Made by a program: the position numbers and the translations under genes. From Sclerotinia nivalis (taxonomy: Eukaryota; Ascomycota; Leotiomycetes; Helotiales; Sclerotiniaceae), in assembly GCA_029531795.1 (NCBI GenBank), contig JAPEIS010000013.1:62001-126000 (forward strand): a stretch of 64,000 nt of DNA. The letters run 5' to 3'. The stretch's first letter is position 1. Every line of letters starts with the position of its first letter. The notes beneath the pieces are model-generated. The model was not told where the DNA came from. It did no database searches and saw only the letters and a list, made by a program, of their open reading frames with translations. Positions 1-11,503 of this stretch are shown here, piece after piece.

Positions 1-425
1 ATTTTACAAACCAAAATCCCTTTAAGCACTCACACGCCGTCAGTCAACTCTTGCCCATCACAGCTTCGCCGTTACCTTCATCCTCTTCGAGTCCAGCCCA
101 ACCCGAAATCCCCACCATTCCCATAAAACGAAGAATTTTAATAGGAGTCCCAGATTTACACTCACGAAAACCGAATCTGAGATTTCTTTTTGGACAGTTA
201 TTGGGTGTTCAGGATTATAAGGGTCTAGAAATATTTGCGAGAAATATGACAGCGGGGTGGTGGGGGTGGGGAAACGAGGTTTTGAGGTTTCAAGGAGATG
301 GGGCTTGGGAGGAGGGGAGGGGAAGCGGTGATGATGTTAGGAGGGAACTAGAGGAGTCCGTACTACCTGTTGGAAATCAGGAGGAGAGGAGAATTGGGGG
401 GGAGGGTGAGGCAGGAGCGAATTAG
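1..425 (+). CDS. MT-A70 family methyltransferase, C-terminal part (5' end outside window)
   Basis: The reading frame is open from base 3 to a TAG at 423-425, so this is the 3' end of a gene that begins left of the window. The visible ~140 residues contain 'VPDLHSRKPNLRFLF' followed by 'LEIFARNMTAGWWGWGNEVL'. This matches the end of the MT-A70 fold in METTL4-like N6-adenine methyltransferases, where a HS(R/H)KP segment precedes the LFARN...GW..WGNEVLKF block. The DPPW catalytic motif would lie upstream and is not visible. A Ser/Pro-rich stretch just before the HSRKP block is probably an insertion. The last ~45 residues are Gly/Glu-rich and not family-like. Substrate (DNA or RNA adenine) cannot be told from this fragment. 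Confidence 0.65.
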   Translation, partial: FTNQNPFKHSHAVSQLLPITASPLPSSSSSPAQPEIPTIPIKRRILIGVPDLHSRKPNLRFLFGQLLGVQDYKGLEIFARNMTAGWWGWGNEVLRFQGDGAWEEGRGSGDDVRRELEESVLPVGNQEERRIGGEGEAGAN

Positions 426-831
426 CGGGGGTTCAATTTAAACGAGTTTGAATCGATATTGACTAAGGTGATGTATGGAGATTTAACTCAGTAGAATGGG
501 TGATTTAGCGGACCAGCAAAAACCAGATCTATACCAGCTGCAAAGTTATAGCACAATGAAGAGGACACTTTGATGGGTTGTAGGATATAAATTCCCAGGA
601 ATTCAATTGAAAATACTAAGTGGTTGAATAAATTAAAGAGCTGAAAGTCAAACCTGATGTTGAAGAAGATACTGACTTCAAAGTCAATGCTAAAACTGTG
701 ATTGATGTATAGTGTCGTTTTTATTCCTCATGTTCATATATCTCCATTTAATGAATTATTCATACAATACTTCGCGCAGCATACACGATCTTTCCATGTT
801 TAACTCTCAGTTCGTCCCTTTCACTCTTCAT
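426..831. other. Intergenic, convergent 3' ends
   Basis: About 400 bases between the stop of the MT-A70 gene and the stop of the minus-strand uL23m gene. It is AT-rich and holds no supported ORF; it should contain the two 3' UTRs. Confidence 0.5.
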
Positions 832-1634
832 CTATGACGGTCGTTTGGTACGAGGTACCTTCACATCCTGCTCTACCTCAACCTCCTCTCCTACATTCAT
901 CCAAGTATCTCTCGTAGGCGCCCATTTCTCCTTCCCTTGCAAAATTTTTCTTGCTTGCTCCGCGATTGATAGACGTTCTTTACTGGGCTTTTGTTTGGCG
1001 TCTGGGTACTGCTCTGCTTGCAGTTCTTGTTCGTGTTCTTGGCGTTTCTTGACCCCTTCTTTATCCCAACTGTACACATCGTATGATTAGCCTTTGCATT
1101 TCCGCGATCCTTTTTTTATATCTTTTCTCCAGCATTCAACCCCATCAGCTTGCTCTTTACTGCACCCTCCATTTCCCCGCTATAAACACAAAACCTTCAA
1201 GAATCAAAACATACGCGGAAAAGTCCTTAGGTTCTTCAGGCCACACAAATGGTCTCTCCATCTCTACCATCATCCTCTTAATACTCCTCGGCCTAAACCA
1301 TTTCCTAGGTGTAGGTATTTTCTGCCCCGGTTTCCCCTCCTTCAATTTCTGCGCTTGTATATAACTTCGTACTGCTCGAACTTCTATGCCATACGCATTC
1401 CATAAATAATCCCTCATATCCAATTTATTCAAATTAAGAGGCACAATAAAAGATGCGAAAGAAGGTGGGAGACTCGGTGTGCGGAGGAGTGTTATTGTAA
1501 AGTTGGGACTATTGTCGAGAAGGTTAGTGGATTGGACAGAATAGGAAGAACGATGGCACGAGAAAAACGCACAGAAATATCTCTTTTCGACCCATCTTGG
1601 GGGCCCGAGCCACGGCCGCAAGTGGTGCTGCCAT
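832..1634 (-). CDS. Mitochondrial large-subunit ribosomal protein uL23m (Mrp20/MRPL23 type)
   Basis: Structural protein of the mitochondrial 54S subunit, near the polypeptide exit. Three exons were assembled: 1634-1573, 1508-1215 and 1069-832, giving 197 residues. Both introns start with GT and end with AG, and the phases agree (62, 294 and 238 nt). The true start MAAPLAAVARAPKMGRKEIF lies in a different frame from the long downstream ORF and is joined at 'IFL|PNFTITLLRTP', which is how fungal L23m proteins begin. Family blocks follow: 'LPPSFASFIVPLNLNKLDMR', 'DYLWNAYGIEVRAVRSYIQ' and 'RPFVWPEEPKDFSAWDKEG'. The last block is completed only when the 145-nt second intron is removed. The C-terminal extension is charged. 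The gene is convergent with the MT-A70 gene and divergent from the dienelactone hydrolase. Confidence 0.85.
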
Positions 1635-2349
1635 TGTTCCTGTGAAATTTTGGATTTGAAGCTGCTGATAGAAATCACCAATGTCAGATAAATTAAGCGC
1701 GAAATTATCGGAGGCTATTTGACGCGATATTAGACGCGGATGAGGTTAGCCAACCGTGTCTTTCCTTACATTGTACTACTTAGTCAGTGTTTCATTCACA
1801 CGTGCTCACCCACCAGTCATTGTTTCATTCCCACATTAAGGTTACCGGTATTTTCTGCAATCCGAGTTGCAATCCAAGGTGTTCCACTCTATCATCATCA
1901 TTCATCGTCATCTCATAGAAATCACCAATCATACACTTTCAATTGATCTAAACGAAATTCTTCATTAGAGACGGCTTCCCCATAGTCCGTAGTTCTAGAA
2001 GTATTCAGAGCGAGAGCGAGGTTTGCAATTCTTCACTCCGAAGACTTTCATCGGAGTTACTGTTATTCAATGGAGTTAACAACACGGAAATAACATATTT
2101 TTTTTTACCATTCTCAAGCTGCATTTGTTAAGCATTGGATAAGAATTTGGATTAATGGCCCCGTCAGATCCACAAAGTAGAGAGTCAAGTGGAGGGGTAG
2201 AGCTGGCCATGCTAGGTCTATGTGACCTACTGTTATTTTCTTACAAGTATCGATTGTTCCCATTGAGATTTTTAAGTCAATAAACTTGTTGATATATTTG
2301 AACTTTCTTTTCAAGACATCTCTATCTATTAACTCTCAATATACCAAAA
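1635..2349. other. Divergent intergenic region between uL23m and dienelactone hydrolase
   Basis: About 715 bases holding both promoters. No ORF here is supported. An A+T-rich stretch with a T10 run lies near 2097-2108. No operator was recognised. Confidence 0.4.
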
Positions 2350-3342
2350 ATGGCCTCAAACCAACCCGCACTATGTTGTACCCAAGGTGTTAAGCACGAG
2401 TAAGTTTTTACTCTTCTGAAGAGCTCTACATGGGGTTTATGTATGTGGATATGAAACTGATGGCACTGTTATTTTAGAGGTACACCAACTGGATCTACAA
2501 TCAAAATTGCTGATACTATTGATGCATACGTTGCTGAGCCTAAGGAAAAGGTTCACAAAGATACTGCTATCCTCTACCTTCCAGATATTATTGGTATCTG
2601 TATGTATCTCCACTTCGTATTCACCCACAATGGAAGACAATTTCCACTAACTAAATTCGCCTAACCAGGGCAGAACTCCCAATTGATGGCCGATCAATTC
2701 GCCGCCAATGGTTACTATACCGTCATCCCTGATACCCTCAACGGCGACCCAGTCCCTCTTAACCGTCCCGAAGGGTTTGAACTCTTGCAATGGTTAACTA
2801 AGGGTTCTGATGGAAATAACCCACATACACACCCATATGTCGATCCTATCGTCGAGAAATCCATTGAATTTCTGAAGTCTAAGGGATATACTAAAATTGG
2901 AGCTGTGGGATACTGCTTTGGTGCTAAATCTGTTGTTAGATTTTTGGCTGAGGGCAAGGGTATTGATGTTGGATATGTTGCTCATCCTTCGTGAGTTTGT
3001 CTTTCTTCCCCTTTTCTACGCTCTCACGAGAAAACATTCAAACCAAAAACTTAAATACTATAACTAACACCGCCAAGTTTGACCGAAGAGCACGAAGTCA
3101 GCGCAATCAAAAGACCCCTCTCCATCGCAGCCGCCGAAACCGATGCAATTTTCCCACCCCAGAAACGCCACAAGACAGAAGAAATTCTCAAGGAAATCGG
3201 GGCTACATATCAAATGAACCTTTACAGTGGTACCTCACATGGTTTCGCGGTTAGATGTGATATGAGTAAGGCGGTTGAGAAGTTTGCTAAGGAACAGGCT
3301 TTCTTGCAGGCTGTTGCTTGGTTTGATGAATATTTGCTTTAG
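2350..3342 (+). CDS. Dienelactone hydrolase family protein
   Basis: Alpha/beta hydrolase of the dienelactone hydrolase/AIM2 type. Four exons: 2350-2399, 2478-2599, 2669-2990 and 3078-3342; total 252 residues. The introns have GTAAGT, GTATGT and GTGAGT donors, and phases are consistent. The expected triad is visible: nucleophile Cys140 in 'GYCFGAKS', Asp187 in 'AAETDAIF' and His219 in 'GTSHGFAV'. Cys instead of Ser as nucleophile is characteristic of the family. There is no signal peptide, so it is probably cytosolic. The bacterial enzymes open dienelactones in chloroaromatic breakdown; fungal members are diverse and the natural substrate is not known. Start context AAAAATGG is favourable. No catabolic genes lie next to it. 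Confidence 0.88.
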
Positions 3343-4507
3343 AGACTAGGTTGTGGAACGAGGAGGGAGGGGAGGGGAGGGGAGGGAAAGGAAGGTGATA
3401 AAGTAGAGTAGGTCTAAGAAAGAGGTTGTGCGCGAGCATGTGAAGAAAGCAGGCAATTTAGACATGTGAACAGACATAAATAAACTTCAAACCCTTCAAA
3501 GCCAAGACATCTGACGAAAGTGAACTTCATCGTTGTAATTGGACCCGAAATATTGCCATTATATGCAATAAGCATATGAGACGAGAAGAGCTACCGAGAA
3601 ACTCTCGATCAGATCCAAAGGCGGAAAGATGTAACAGACTTCTACAGTTTTCTGCGCAATGATAGAGTATCGGTAGGTATACCAGACGATACCCAAATTA
3701 CAACATCATTGTATCTTTCTTGATGTTTTGATAAGTGAAATACAGAGGACTAGAAAATTTCGATATAGAAAACTCAACTAGAGTAATTAGACGGCCGAAG
3801 AAGAATAGATAAATGACATTTTTATATTTACGTATAACTACCTACTCCATTTCCTAATATTCAGTAGCATTCTTAAATGGGCTGTAATTATGATATCTCC
3901 GGGCTTCTTGGCTACAAATCATATGTTTATTTATGAGATTATTTCATAGATTTATTATTGGAGAAAATCAATAACTATTGTCGTCGTTGATGGTTGACCG
4001 CCTTCGCTTCCCCCATCTTATCAGAACAAATCATTTTTCCCCATCCAACGAACAAGAACCCATAGAAAAAGAATATGAACAAGGATGAAAGCTCCTGCAA
4101 GGCGGACGTAAACCCTTGTGAATCATGTACAATTTAGACATTTTCTTCCAACATCAGCGACAAAGATTGATTATCACCGCACCAACTTTTCCCCAATATG
4201 AAATCTTGCAGATGATCTACCATACCTAGTACCTTGTTGCATACCCAAGATTTATTTTCTAGGTTTTCTCTTGACGCATATTCCAATGTGCAACATGAGG
4301 AGATGGTAATGATACCTTTTTTATATTACCTACCTATGATATGATAAGAAATTGAGAGAAACGGATTGATTAGACGGACTCGAAAAAGTTAGAGAATAGG
4401 ATCAGAAACCCCCGCGTCTTACAAAAAACTTGGAGGCATGACAGAAAAGCTTGATAAAGCATCTACTAACAGCATTATTTGCTAGAGCTATCAATGAAGG
4501 AGGCAAG
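3343..4507. other. Intergenic region
   Basis: About 1.17 kb downstream of the hydrolase and upstream of Tsc1. It starts with a G-rich tract (see 3365-3386) and is otherwise AT-rich. No supported ORF or RNA gene was seen. Confidence 0.45.
3365..3386 (+). repeat. G-rich tract with G-quadruplex pattern
   Basis: Five G runs of 3-4 separated by single A bases (3365-3367, 3369-3372, 3374-3377, 3379-3382, 3384-3386), 23 nt after the hydrolase stop and so in its 3' UTR. The pattern fits a compact four-tier G-quadruplex consensus in the transcript. Folding is inference. Confidence 0.6.
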
Positions 4508-7500
4508 ATGTCTTCTGGGTATGATACTCCCATGTTAATTTCTATCTCTCTTCTACTAACAATATATATTACAGTTCACTTAAGGACCTTACGAAAGCCA
4601 TCAAAACATCAGTAACAACTTCTACTCGATTACCACTTCCCGATGATCTTGTGCGAGTTATTCACTCGTACCCCGAAAAGAATCCTACCCATGATGAATC
4701 CGACTCCACCAAACTACAAGAAGAATTGCTCTCCATCTATGAAAAAGACATCGCCGACCACCCTACCCGCTATGCCTTCTTCCTATCCATATTGCGAAAA
4801 CTCAGAACTTCAATCAAAGGGGGCGGCAGAATGTTACAATGGTGGGATAAATTATGCATACCAGTATTGAGTCATCTTGGAGAAGAGAAGGGATTGGCTT
4901 TGGAAGCTAGGAATACTTTACTGGATATTCTCATTTATGATGAAGACGAAGGGCATATCGAGGATGCCATTACTACTTCGGACACGGTGGCAGAGAATCT
5001 ACTCGCAATTTGGTTGGCAAAGAGTAACAGTGGCGTCATACCACTTGATGAGAATGCGAGATTTATTGAGAGTCAATTAAGGGGTATACTAATATCATTC
5101 GGGAGGAAGAGACCAAAGGTATATACATGATCCAATCAATCTGAAGATGGGGATGGAGCGCTGACGAATTACAGAACTTCTTGACTGTCATCAACCGATA
5201 CTTCGTAAAGAAAGACAGTCGAATCCTTACCCTTTCGTTGCTCTGCGAGTTTATCCGACATCAACCCCCTCATTTACATCAACTGCTTCAAACTCCTCTC
5301 TTCGAAAACCTTCTACGATGTTTACAAATAGATACTTCGACTCGGGTGGTGTCATTGGCTATGACAGCTTTGATTATGTTCTTACCTCATATTCCAAGCT
5401 CCCTTCCCAAACATCTCCCTGCTCTTTTCAATATATATAGTAGGATGCTTTTCTGGGATAGGGAACGGAAGTACGAAGATCATCCGTCTGATGACCAAGA
5501 TGATAAAAGTACTCACAGTACAAGTTCTTGGACCAAATTATCTTACTTACTGGATTCGGAAGATGTATCAGTTCCTGAATTGTTACATTTTTATACATTT
5601 CTTTACGGTCTTTATCCGATGAATTTCATGAGTTATATCCGAAAACCTCAAAAGTTTTTGAGGCATCAGGGATTTCCAGGAGCTAATGAACTTGCAGTTG
5701 AACCTATGGAAATTAGACAAAGATCTGAACCTTTCAGACAAGTCCATCTCTTACATCCGAATTTCTTTACAATGACTATTGATCAGGAATTATCGGATAC
5801 TAATCGATGGATGAAGAGTGAAGCATCAGATGTTGTGACTGAATGCATGGCACTATACATTCCAGGATATGCTCAACAAGCTCCATTATCAAGATCACAA
5901 CTACCAAATCTACATGTTGACACTAACCCCGACGTTCCAGATCAACCACTCACTGAAAACAATGCAACTACACCAGCTCATTCTCGACATACGAGTTGGA
6001 GATATGCTGCACCAGCTAGTATTGCATCACCAGAAGGACTTCGAAATTCGTTACTAAGAAGAGCTTCATTCACAAGTCAATCAATGCCTTCAATTGCGGA
6101 TTCTCCTATTTTAAGAGCCGAAAAACGATTTGATAGTCCTACATTCCCTCCATTCATGGCTACATCACCTTCACATACTCATTTACAAGATTTGTTGGAT
6201 TCTCAACGAGCTGGATCGGTCAGGAGTGGTATTTATCAAACATTGACCAATGAAAGCGTACAATCTCTTGCATTGAGTCATCATGCCCAGGACAACAATT
6301 CCCAAGTTGATTCATATCTACAAACACTTACCCGAGCACATGCTTCCCCTCGTTCGCCGTCTTTGAGACCTGGTACAAATGATTCGACAAAAATCGCATA
6401 CTTACAACGCGATATCATGTTATTGAGGAATGATTTGAATTTTGAACGTTATCTCAAACAGCAACATCTGACTCATATTGGTCAACTCCGTCGAAAGGCC
6501 ATCCGTGAAGCCAGAGTCGAAGCCGAGACTCAGAACTTAATCAACTCGAATAAAATCTTAAAAGCAAAATTGGAAGATGCCAAGAAAACCATTGTACAAA
6601 TGAAGACGGAATCCGATAAAAGTCGAAATCACTCCAGGAAATGGGAATCAGATTTGACGGCCAAGTTGAGACTATTGAAAGAGGAACAAAAGAAGTGGAC
6701 CCTTGAAGGTGATCAATTGAAGCGTGATTTGGCGGCGTCAAAAATTGACATGCACAATTTAAGACAGTTGGTCGTTCAAGCCGAATACAAGGTGGTCCAT
6801 TCTACACAAGAGATACAAGTGGTGGAGTCGAATAAAGAAGAACTGGGAAGATTACGCATCGAGGTCGAAAAGCTTACTACTAAGTTACGAAATTATGAAG
6901 CTCGAGAGGTTGAAATGGACAAGGCGAAACAGGACGAAGAGCAAGCTTACAATACGATTGAAATTCTCAATATGAAATTGAAGGCCAAAGATGCGGAAAT
7001 CCAACAACTGATTGTTCAATTTCAAAACGAACTTGAAGAAGCACAAAACGCCAAACAACTTAGCTTTACACAATTGGATCCTGCAAAGCAAAAGGTTATT
7101 GACGAGGCTTTGGCTGGATCACGAAGGCGTATGGAGGATATGAAGAAAGCTCATTCTAATCTTTTGAAACGATATACTACGTTACAACAAGAACACCTCG
7201 AACTACTCACGGCACAAGACAAAGTGTCTGATTTACCCATGAGTATTGATGGATCATCTGGACCACAGATTCCTCAAAGAGATCATCGTCGCTTAGCTCA
7301 CAGTTATTCTGATTCAGGCAGACCAGGAAGTCTCATACCAAGTGCGGCATTTCCACTTACGGGTACATCAAGTTTTATTGCCCGCCCTAGGATAGATACC
7401 CATAGTCCAACATCAGGCCATGCATTCAGATCACCACCCACGAGTACTCCTGCAAGCCCTGATCTCTATGGGGGTAGATTTTCCCATTCCAATACCTTTG

Positions 7501-7901
7501 GTCCAGCACCTGGTTCTTCACATTCGGATGGAACAATGAGTAGAGATGGCAATATTAGTGATAGGGATTCTTTGGAAGCGATAGGAAAGCCCAAAGTCAA
7601 GCCACAAAGTGAAATGAGGGCCTATGGTCGTGGTGAGTACACTCATGTTTCAAGTCTAGCAAATGGTACTCTGAAGTCGAAGAAAGATGATCCTTCCCCT
7701 CTTGTGTTTTCCGTCTCTTCGTATTCATTACCTGACGTGCAAACAGGAGGGGTTCAAAATATTGGGAAGTCGAAGAAGGATAAGGATAAGGATAATGGTA
7801 GGAAGGAGGGCAGTGGGAGTGGTGCAGAAGATAGTCCGAAGAATAGTCCGAAGGAAAAGAAAAAAGGAAGTGGATTGAGAGGATTGAGGGCATTTGTATA
7901 A
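4508..7901 (+). CDS. tsc1: Tsc1 / hamartin homolog
   Basis: Partner of Tsc2. Together they form a GTPase-activating complex for Rheb that restrains TORC1; in fission yeast it also affects amino-acid uptake. Three exons: 4508-4518, 4575-5118 and 5175-7901; 1093 residues. The first coding exon is only 11 nt (M-S-S-G). The hamartin helical-repeat region fills roughly residues 15-400, including 'VPELLHFYTFLYGLYPMNF' and 'FMSYIRKP', which are conserved in hamartins. Residues ~590-870 form a long coiled coil (repeated Lys/Glu/Gln heptads) that in the family mediates partner binding. A Ser/Pro-rich, low-complexity tail follows and ends in a Lys-rich stretch. Assignment rests on overall organisation and the FLYGLYP block. 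It lies on the same strand as both neighbours but well separated. Confidence 0.85.
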
Positions 7902-8949
7902 AGTAAAGGGTTATTGAGTTGATTGATCGATTGGATGGATGGAGTGCATATTGGAAGGAAAGGGAAGGGGATATCAAAAAATGGTGGTTGGATGGGATGG
8001 GAATGGGGAGTTGGAAAAACGTACATAATGTGCGGTCGCTGCCCTACTTTTGTTTTTATGGGTTGGTCGAGGATGATTTGATTTCTTCATACGTTGATTT
8101 AATTTGATTTGATTGACTGAAGGCGTTTGGTTTGGGCATTGAAATGGAAATGGAAATGGAAATGGAAATGGAAATGAGAATGGGTGGTTTGCATTGATGA
8201 AAAAGTTTGTGGAGATGTAATACATTCAATTGATATTTGCAAATACTACTTACTACATACTACTCTTCTTTTAAGTCGTAATCTGCATTTTCATCTTGGG
8301 GATTTTGTATAAAATATTTTTACGATACTAATACATTGATAAATACGCATTATCTAAATGCGAGTCTCCTAAGTGTCTTGAGTGTCTCGAGTTAGATACC
8401 CTCGGGTATTTGCATGGTCTCCCTGAAGCAGTAATGAATTAATGAACGAATCAATTCTTAGTCAATGCAGCTGACAATGTTAAGCCGATGGATACCGGTT
8501 TCCGAGGTTTGTTTTGTGATATTGGCTTCTCAAGATTCCGTCCGTTCCATTCTGTTTATAGGGATAAATTTGGTTTCGAAAAAGGAATAATTTTTAGTCA
8601 TTGCCAAAAGAAAAAAAGGTTGCTCAACATTTTGTTTATAAATATCGAAGATACAAATGTTTATGGATTTATGGTAAAATAAAGTGTTTAAACTTAAGAG
8701 GGAGAGGAACATTTGAAGATTTGAAGATTTAAAGATTACCGAGGACCGATTTACCGATTGTAAGGCGCTAGTATGACGTTGTGGATGAAGGTTGCGGGCA
8801 TGGATTTGGAAGACTAAACGAAAATACTGCACTGCAATTTAATCGATCGGATATTGAGTTGTTATAAAGTTCCCGAAGCGATCGACTTACGATTACACAA
8901 ATGGAGTGTTAGAGAAAACATTAGGGCAACTGAAATGTGAGAAAATGTT
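7902..8949. other. Intergenic region
   Basis: About 1.05 kb between Tsc1 and the Leu5-type carrier. It holds a short (GAAATG)n microsatellite at 8141-8176 and AT-rich DNA. No supported gene was seen. Confidence 0.45.
8141..8176 (+). repeat. (GAAATG)n microsatellite
   Basis: Six perfect copies of the hexamer GAAATG, then a degenerate copy. It lies in the 3' flank of Tsc1. Non-coding. Confidence 0.85.
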
Positions 8950-8965
8950 ATGGTGGATTGGTTGA
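8945..8965 (+). promoter_or_regulatory. Overlapping upstream ORF (6 codons) at the carrier start
   Basis: An ATG at 8945 opens a 6-codon frame ending in TGA at 8963-8965. It overlaps, out of frame, the most upstream in-frame ATG of the carrier (8950). Ribosomes starting here would pass the 8950 start, which weakens the case for 8950 or implies leaky scanning. Confidence 0.45.
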
Positions 8966-10361
8966 TAAGTATAAGAGAGACAAAACTGCATCAAACGAAT
9001 GGATATGATATAACCAAGGATGCCTCATCGAGCTCAACGAATATATTTACAGGATATAACGAGCAGAACGAGCAGAACGAGAACGGATCACGAGAGACAC
9101 ATAAAGGCAACGGAGGCATGGCAAGCGCAGTTGCTGAGGCGAGGAGGAAACCCGCCCCGACTATCTCTCCTACGGATGATGATACGGTAGAACTGGGTGA
9201 GAAGGGGGCAGCTATAAGAGAAGGGGGGAGGCTAAAGACGGCAGGCAAGGAGATTAGAAATAAACAGAGTTGGGACTATATATGGAGGACTGGGCTGGCG
9301 GGGGGTTTGGCTGGTAGTGCGGTATGTATTCTCTATTTGCTATTTTCAGCGGACTCTACCTAGGGGCTCTACAGCACAGAAATTTAGAGATAAAGGCATT
9401 TAGCTAACACAACATTCACCAGGCAAAAACTGTAGTCGCACCCCTCGATCGAGTAAAAATCCTCTTTCAAGCCAGTAACCCTCAATTCGCCAAATACACC
9501 GGCAGCTGGTTCGGCTACATAACCGCCATGCGCGACATCCACACGGACGAAGGACTCCGCGGACTCTTTCGCGGTCACTCCGCAACAATTCTCCGTATAT
9601 TCCCTTACGCAGCTATAAAATTTCTAGCCTATGAACAAATCCGCGCAGTGATAATACCGAAACACGAATATGAGACCCCGTTTCGAAGACTTATAAGTGG
9701 TAGTTTGGCGGGCGTAACTAGTGTGTTTTTTACGTATCCGCTTGAGGTAATGAGGGTACGATTGGCCTTTGAGACGAAGAAAAGAGGGGTGGGCTTGGGT
9801 GAGATTTGTAGGAAGATTTATCATGAGGTTCCTCCTGCGCCGAGGACATCTACGGCGGGATTAGTTGCCGGCGCAGAAAATGCAGTTCAGGCTATAGTGC
9901 CAAAAAGTGGACTCGCGAATTTCTATAGAGGCTTCTCGGCTACGATTTTGGGAATGTTGCCGTATGCTGGAATGTCGTTTTTAACACATGACACGGCGGG
10001 TGATTTATTAAGACATAAAGCTGTGAGGAAATATACAACGCTTCCTAAACCGGTTCATTACGCGGAGAACAAAGCAGCGCCTCTTAGATCGTGGGCGGAA
10101 TTATTCGCTGGTGGTATAGCGGGGTTGGTGAGTCAAACGAGTGCGTATCCGTTGGAGGTTATTAGGAGGAGAATGCAAGTTGGAGGAACGGTTGGGGACG
10201 GGAGGAGGTTACATATTGCGGAGACGGCGAGAATGATTGTTAGGGAGAGGGGGTGGAGGGGATTCTTTGTAGGACTCACTATTGGGTATGTGAAGGTTGT
10301 CCCGATGGTGGCGGTTAGCTTTTATGTTTACGAGAGGGGGAAGGGGTGGTTGGGTATTTAG
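8950..10361 (+). CDS. Mitochondrial carrier, Leu5/SLC25A42-type (coenzyme A transport)
   Basis: Inner-membrane carrier of the SLC25 family. Two exons: 8950-9321 and 9423-10361. This gives 436 residues from 8950, or 380 from the ATG at 9118 (MASAVAEARR), which may be the real start since fungal Leu5 proteins have short N-termini. Three carrier repeats are visible with signatures 'PLDRVKILFQ', 'YPLEVMRVRL' and 'YPLEVIRRRM', each followed by a G-x-x-G/L 'LFRGH', 'FYRGF' or 'FFVGL' half. Sequence character ('GWRGFFVGL', the long loop after repeat 2) is closest to yeast Leu5 and the Graves-disease carrier, which import CoA. The exact substrate is inferred. The intron falls just inside the first repeat (GSA|AKTVVAP). 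Confidence 0.85.
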
Positions 10362-11503
10362 GGTTAGGATATGGATAAAGGGGCTTATAGATTCGGGGGA
10401 AAATAACGGATAGATTTTGGGGCTTTTGTGGTGCGGGTATTGTATGTTGTATGCTGTATGTATGTATGCATTCTTGTTTGGGAAGATGCGAAGATGGCAT
10501 TATTGGGGGGTACGATTATATCAAAATCCAAAATTTAGAATTAGAAATGGAAATTATTTTTCTTTTGGGTTGGTTGGTACTGGTATCAAGGAAGTGAATA
10601 GGACTGAATTTTTGGTAGATAGATCAAGTGGATCTTCTTCATGTCCTTCGTCCTCGTCCTATCTTTCCAGCGTAGGAGAATCTCGATCTTCTAAGACTTG
10701 TGATGTGGTACAATAGCGAAGTAGTGCTTCATACTTCATCCCATGTTTTCAGCTGTGAGGTCAATTGCATGAAGATTCCTGAAGGTTCTTAAAGATGCAT
10801 ATATTTGTGCATGAGTGCAAGGCACGATATGATAAATTATATTATCACAAGATGGGATGAAAAATGTAGCGTTTCTTGATTGAACCAGGATAAGCACGGA
10901 TGAGGATGGGTGGCTGCATGAAGTATGTGGTTCTCCTGTGGTATGGGAAGTTGGCGGCTGTGGTAAGGAGAGGCTGAAGAGGGGGTTGGTGGAAGATATT
11001 GGCTGGGTAGGTACAGCTTAAAGAGAAGGAAAATAAAAGGGAGTTTGGCGGAAGGAAGAGTGTGCGGGGATTCGAGGAAAGTTTTAAGTTATCTGATGAG
11101 TGGAAATTTTTGGGTTTTTCGACCTTTATTCTATACTTAATCATTGATTGTTTAGTATTGGTGAATCGGTACATCCTTCGTACTAAGTCTCACAATTGCA
11201 TAATTAAGAATTCTATGCGTGAGTATGTACTAGGTAATTTTATCTGTTGCACTTGTACTTTGTACTTGTTCGTACTTGTGTTTGTGTAATGACAGCCATC
11301 TTTATCTCTTCTTGTCTCATGTATTCAGATTTTCTTTTCCTTTTTTATAGTTATGTTCTGTTACTTACTTCTTTCTCACACTTATCCTGTCTCATCGTTG
11401 TTCCCCGCCTCTTGTTTGCGGTATTATCAAATCAACCTCACTCTTCCTCTCATCTCTTCAATCAATACCCCAATTCTCTCCGTAACATAACCCATTCATC
11501 CAG
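10362..11503. other. Intergenic region
   Basis: About 1.14 kb. The part before 11504 is pyrimidine-rich (CT-tract), as in many fungal promoters just upstream of the start. No supported ORF. Confidence 0.45.

Noticed and set aside
1157..1681. 174-residue minus ORF as the complete L23m gene
   Set aside because: Its first ~58 residues are intron or wrong-frame sequence. The true start (1634) is in another frame and joins at a CTAAC...AATAG acceptor to the conserved PNFTITLLRTP.
7597..8026. Antisense ORFs over the Tsc1 3' end
   Set aside because: Ser/Pro/Tyr-rich shadows of Lys/Gly/Asp codons and simple repeats.
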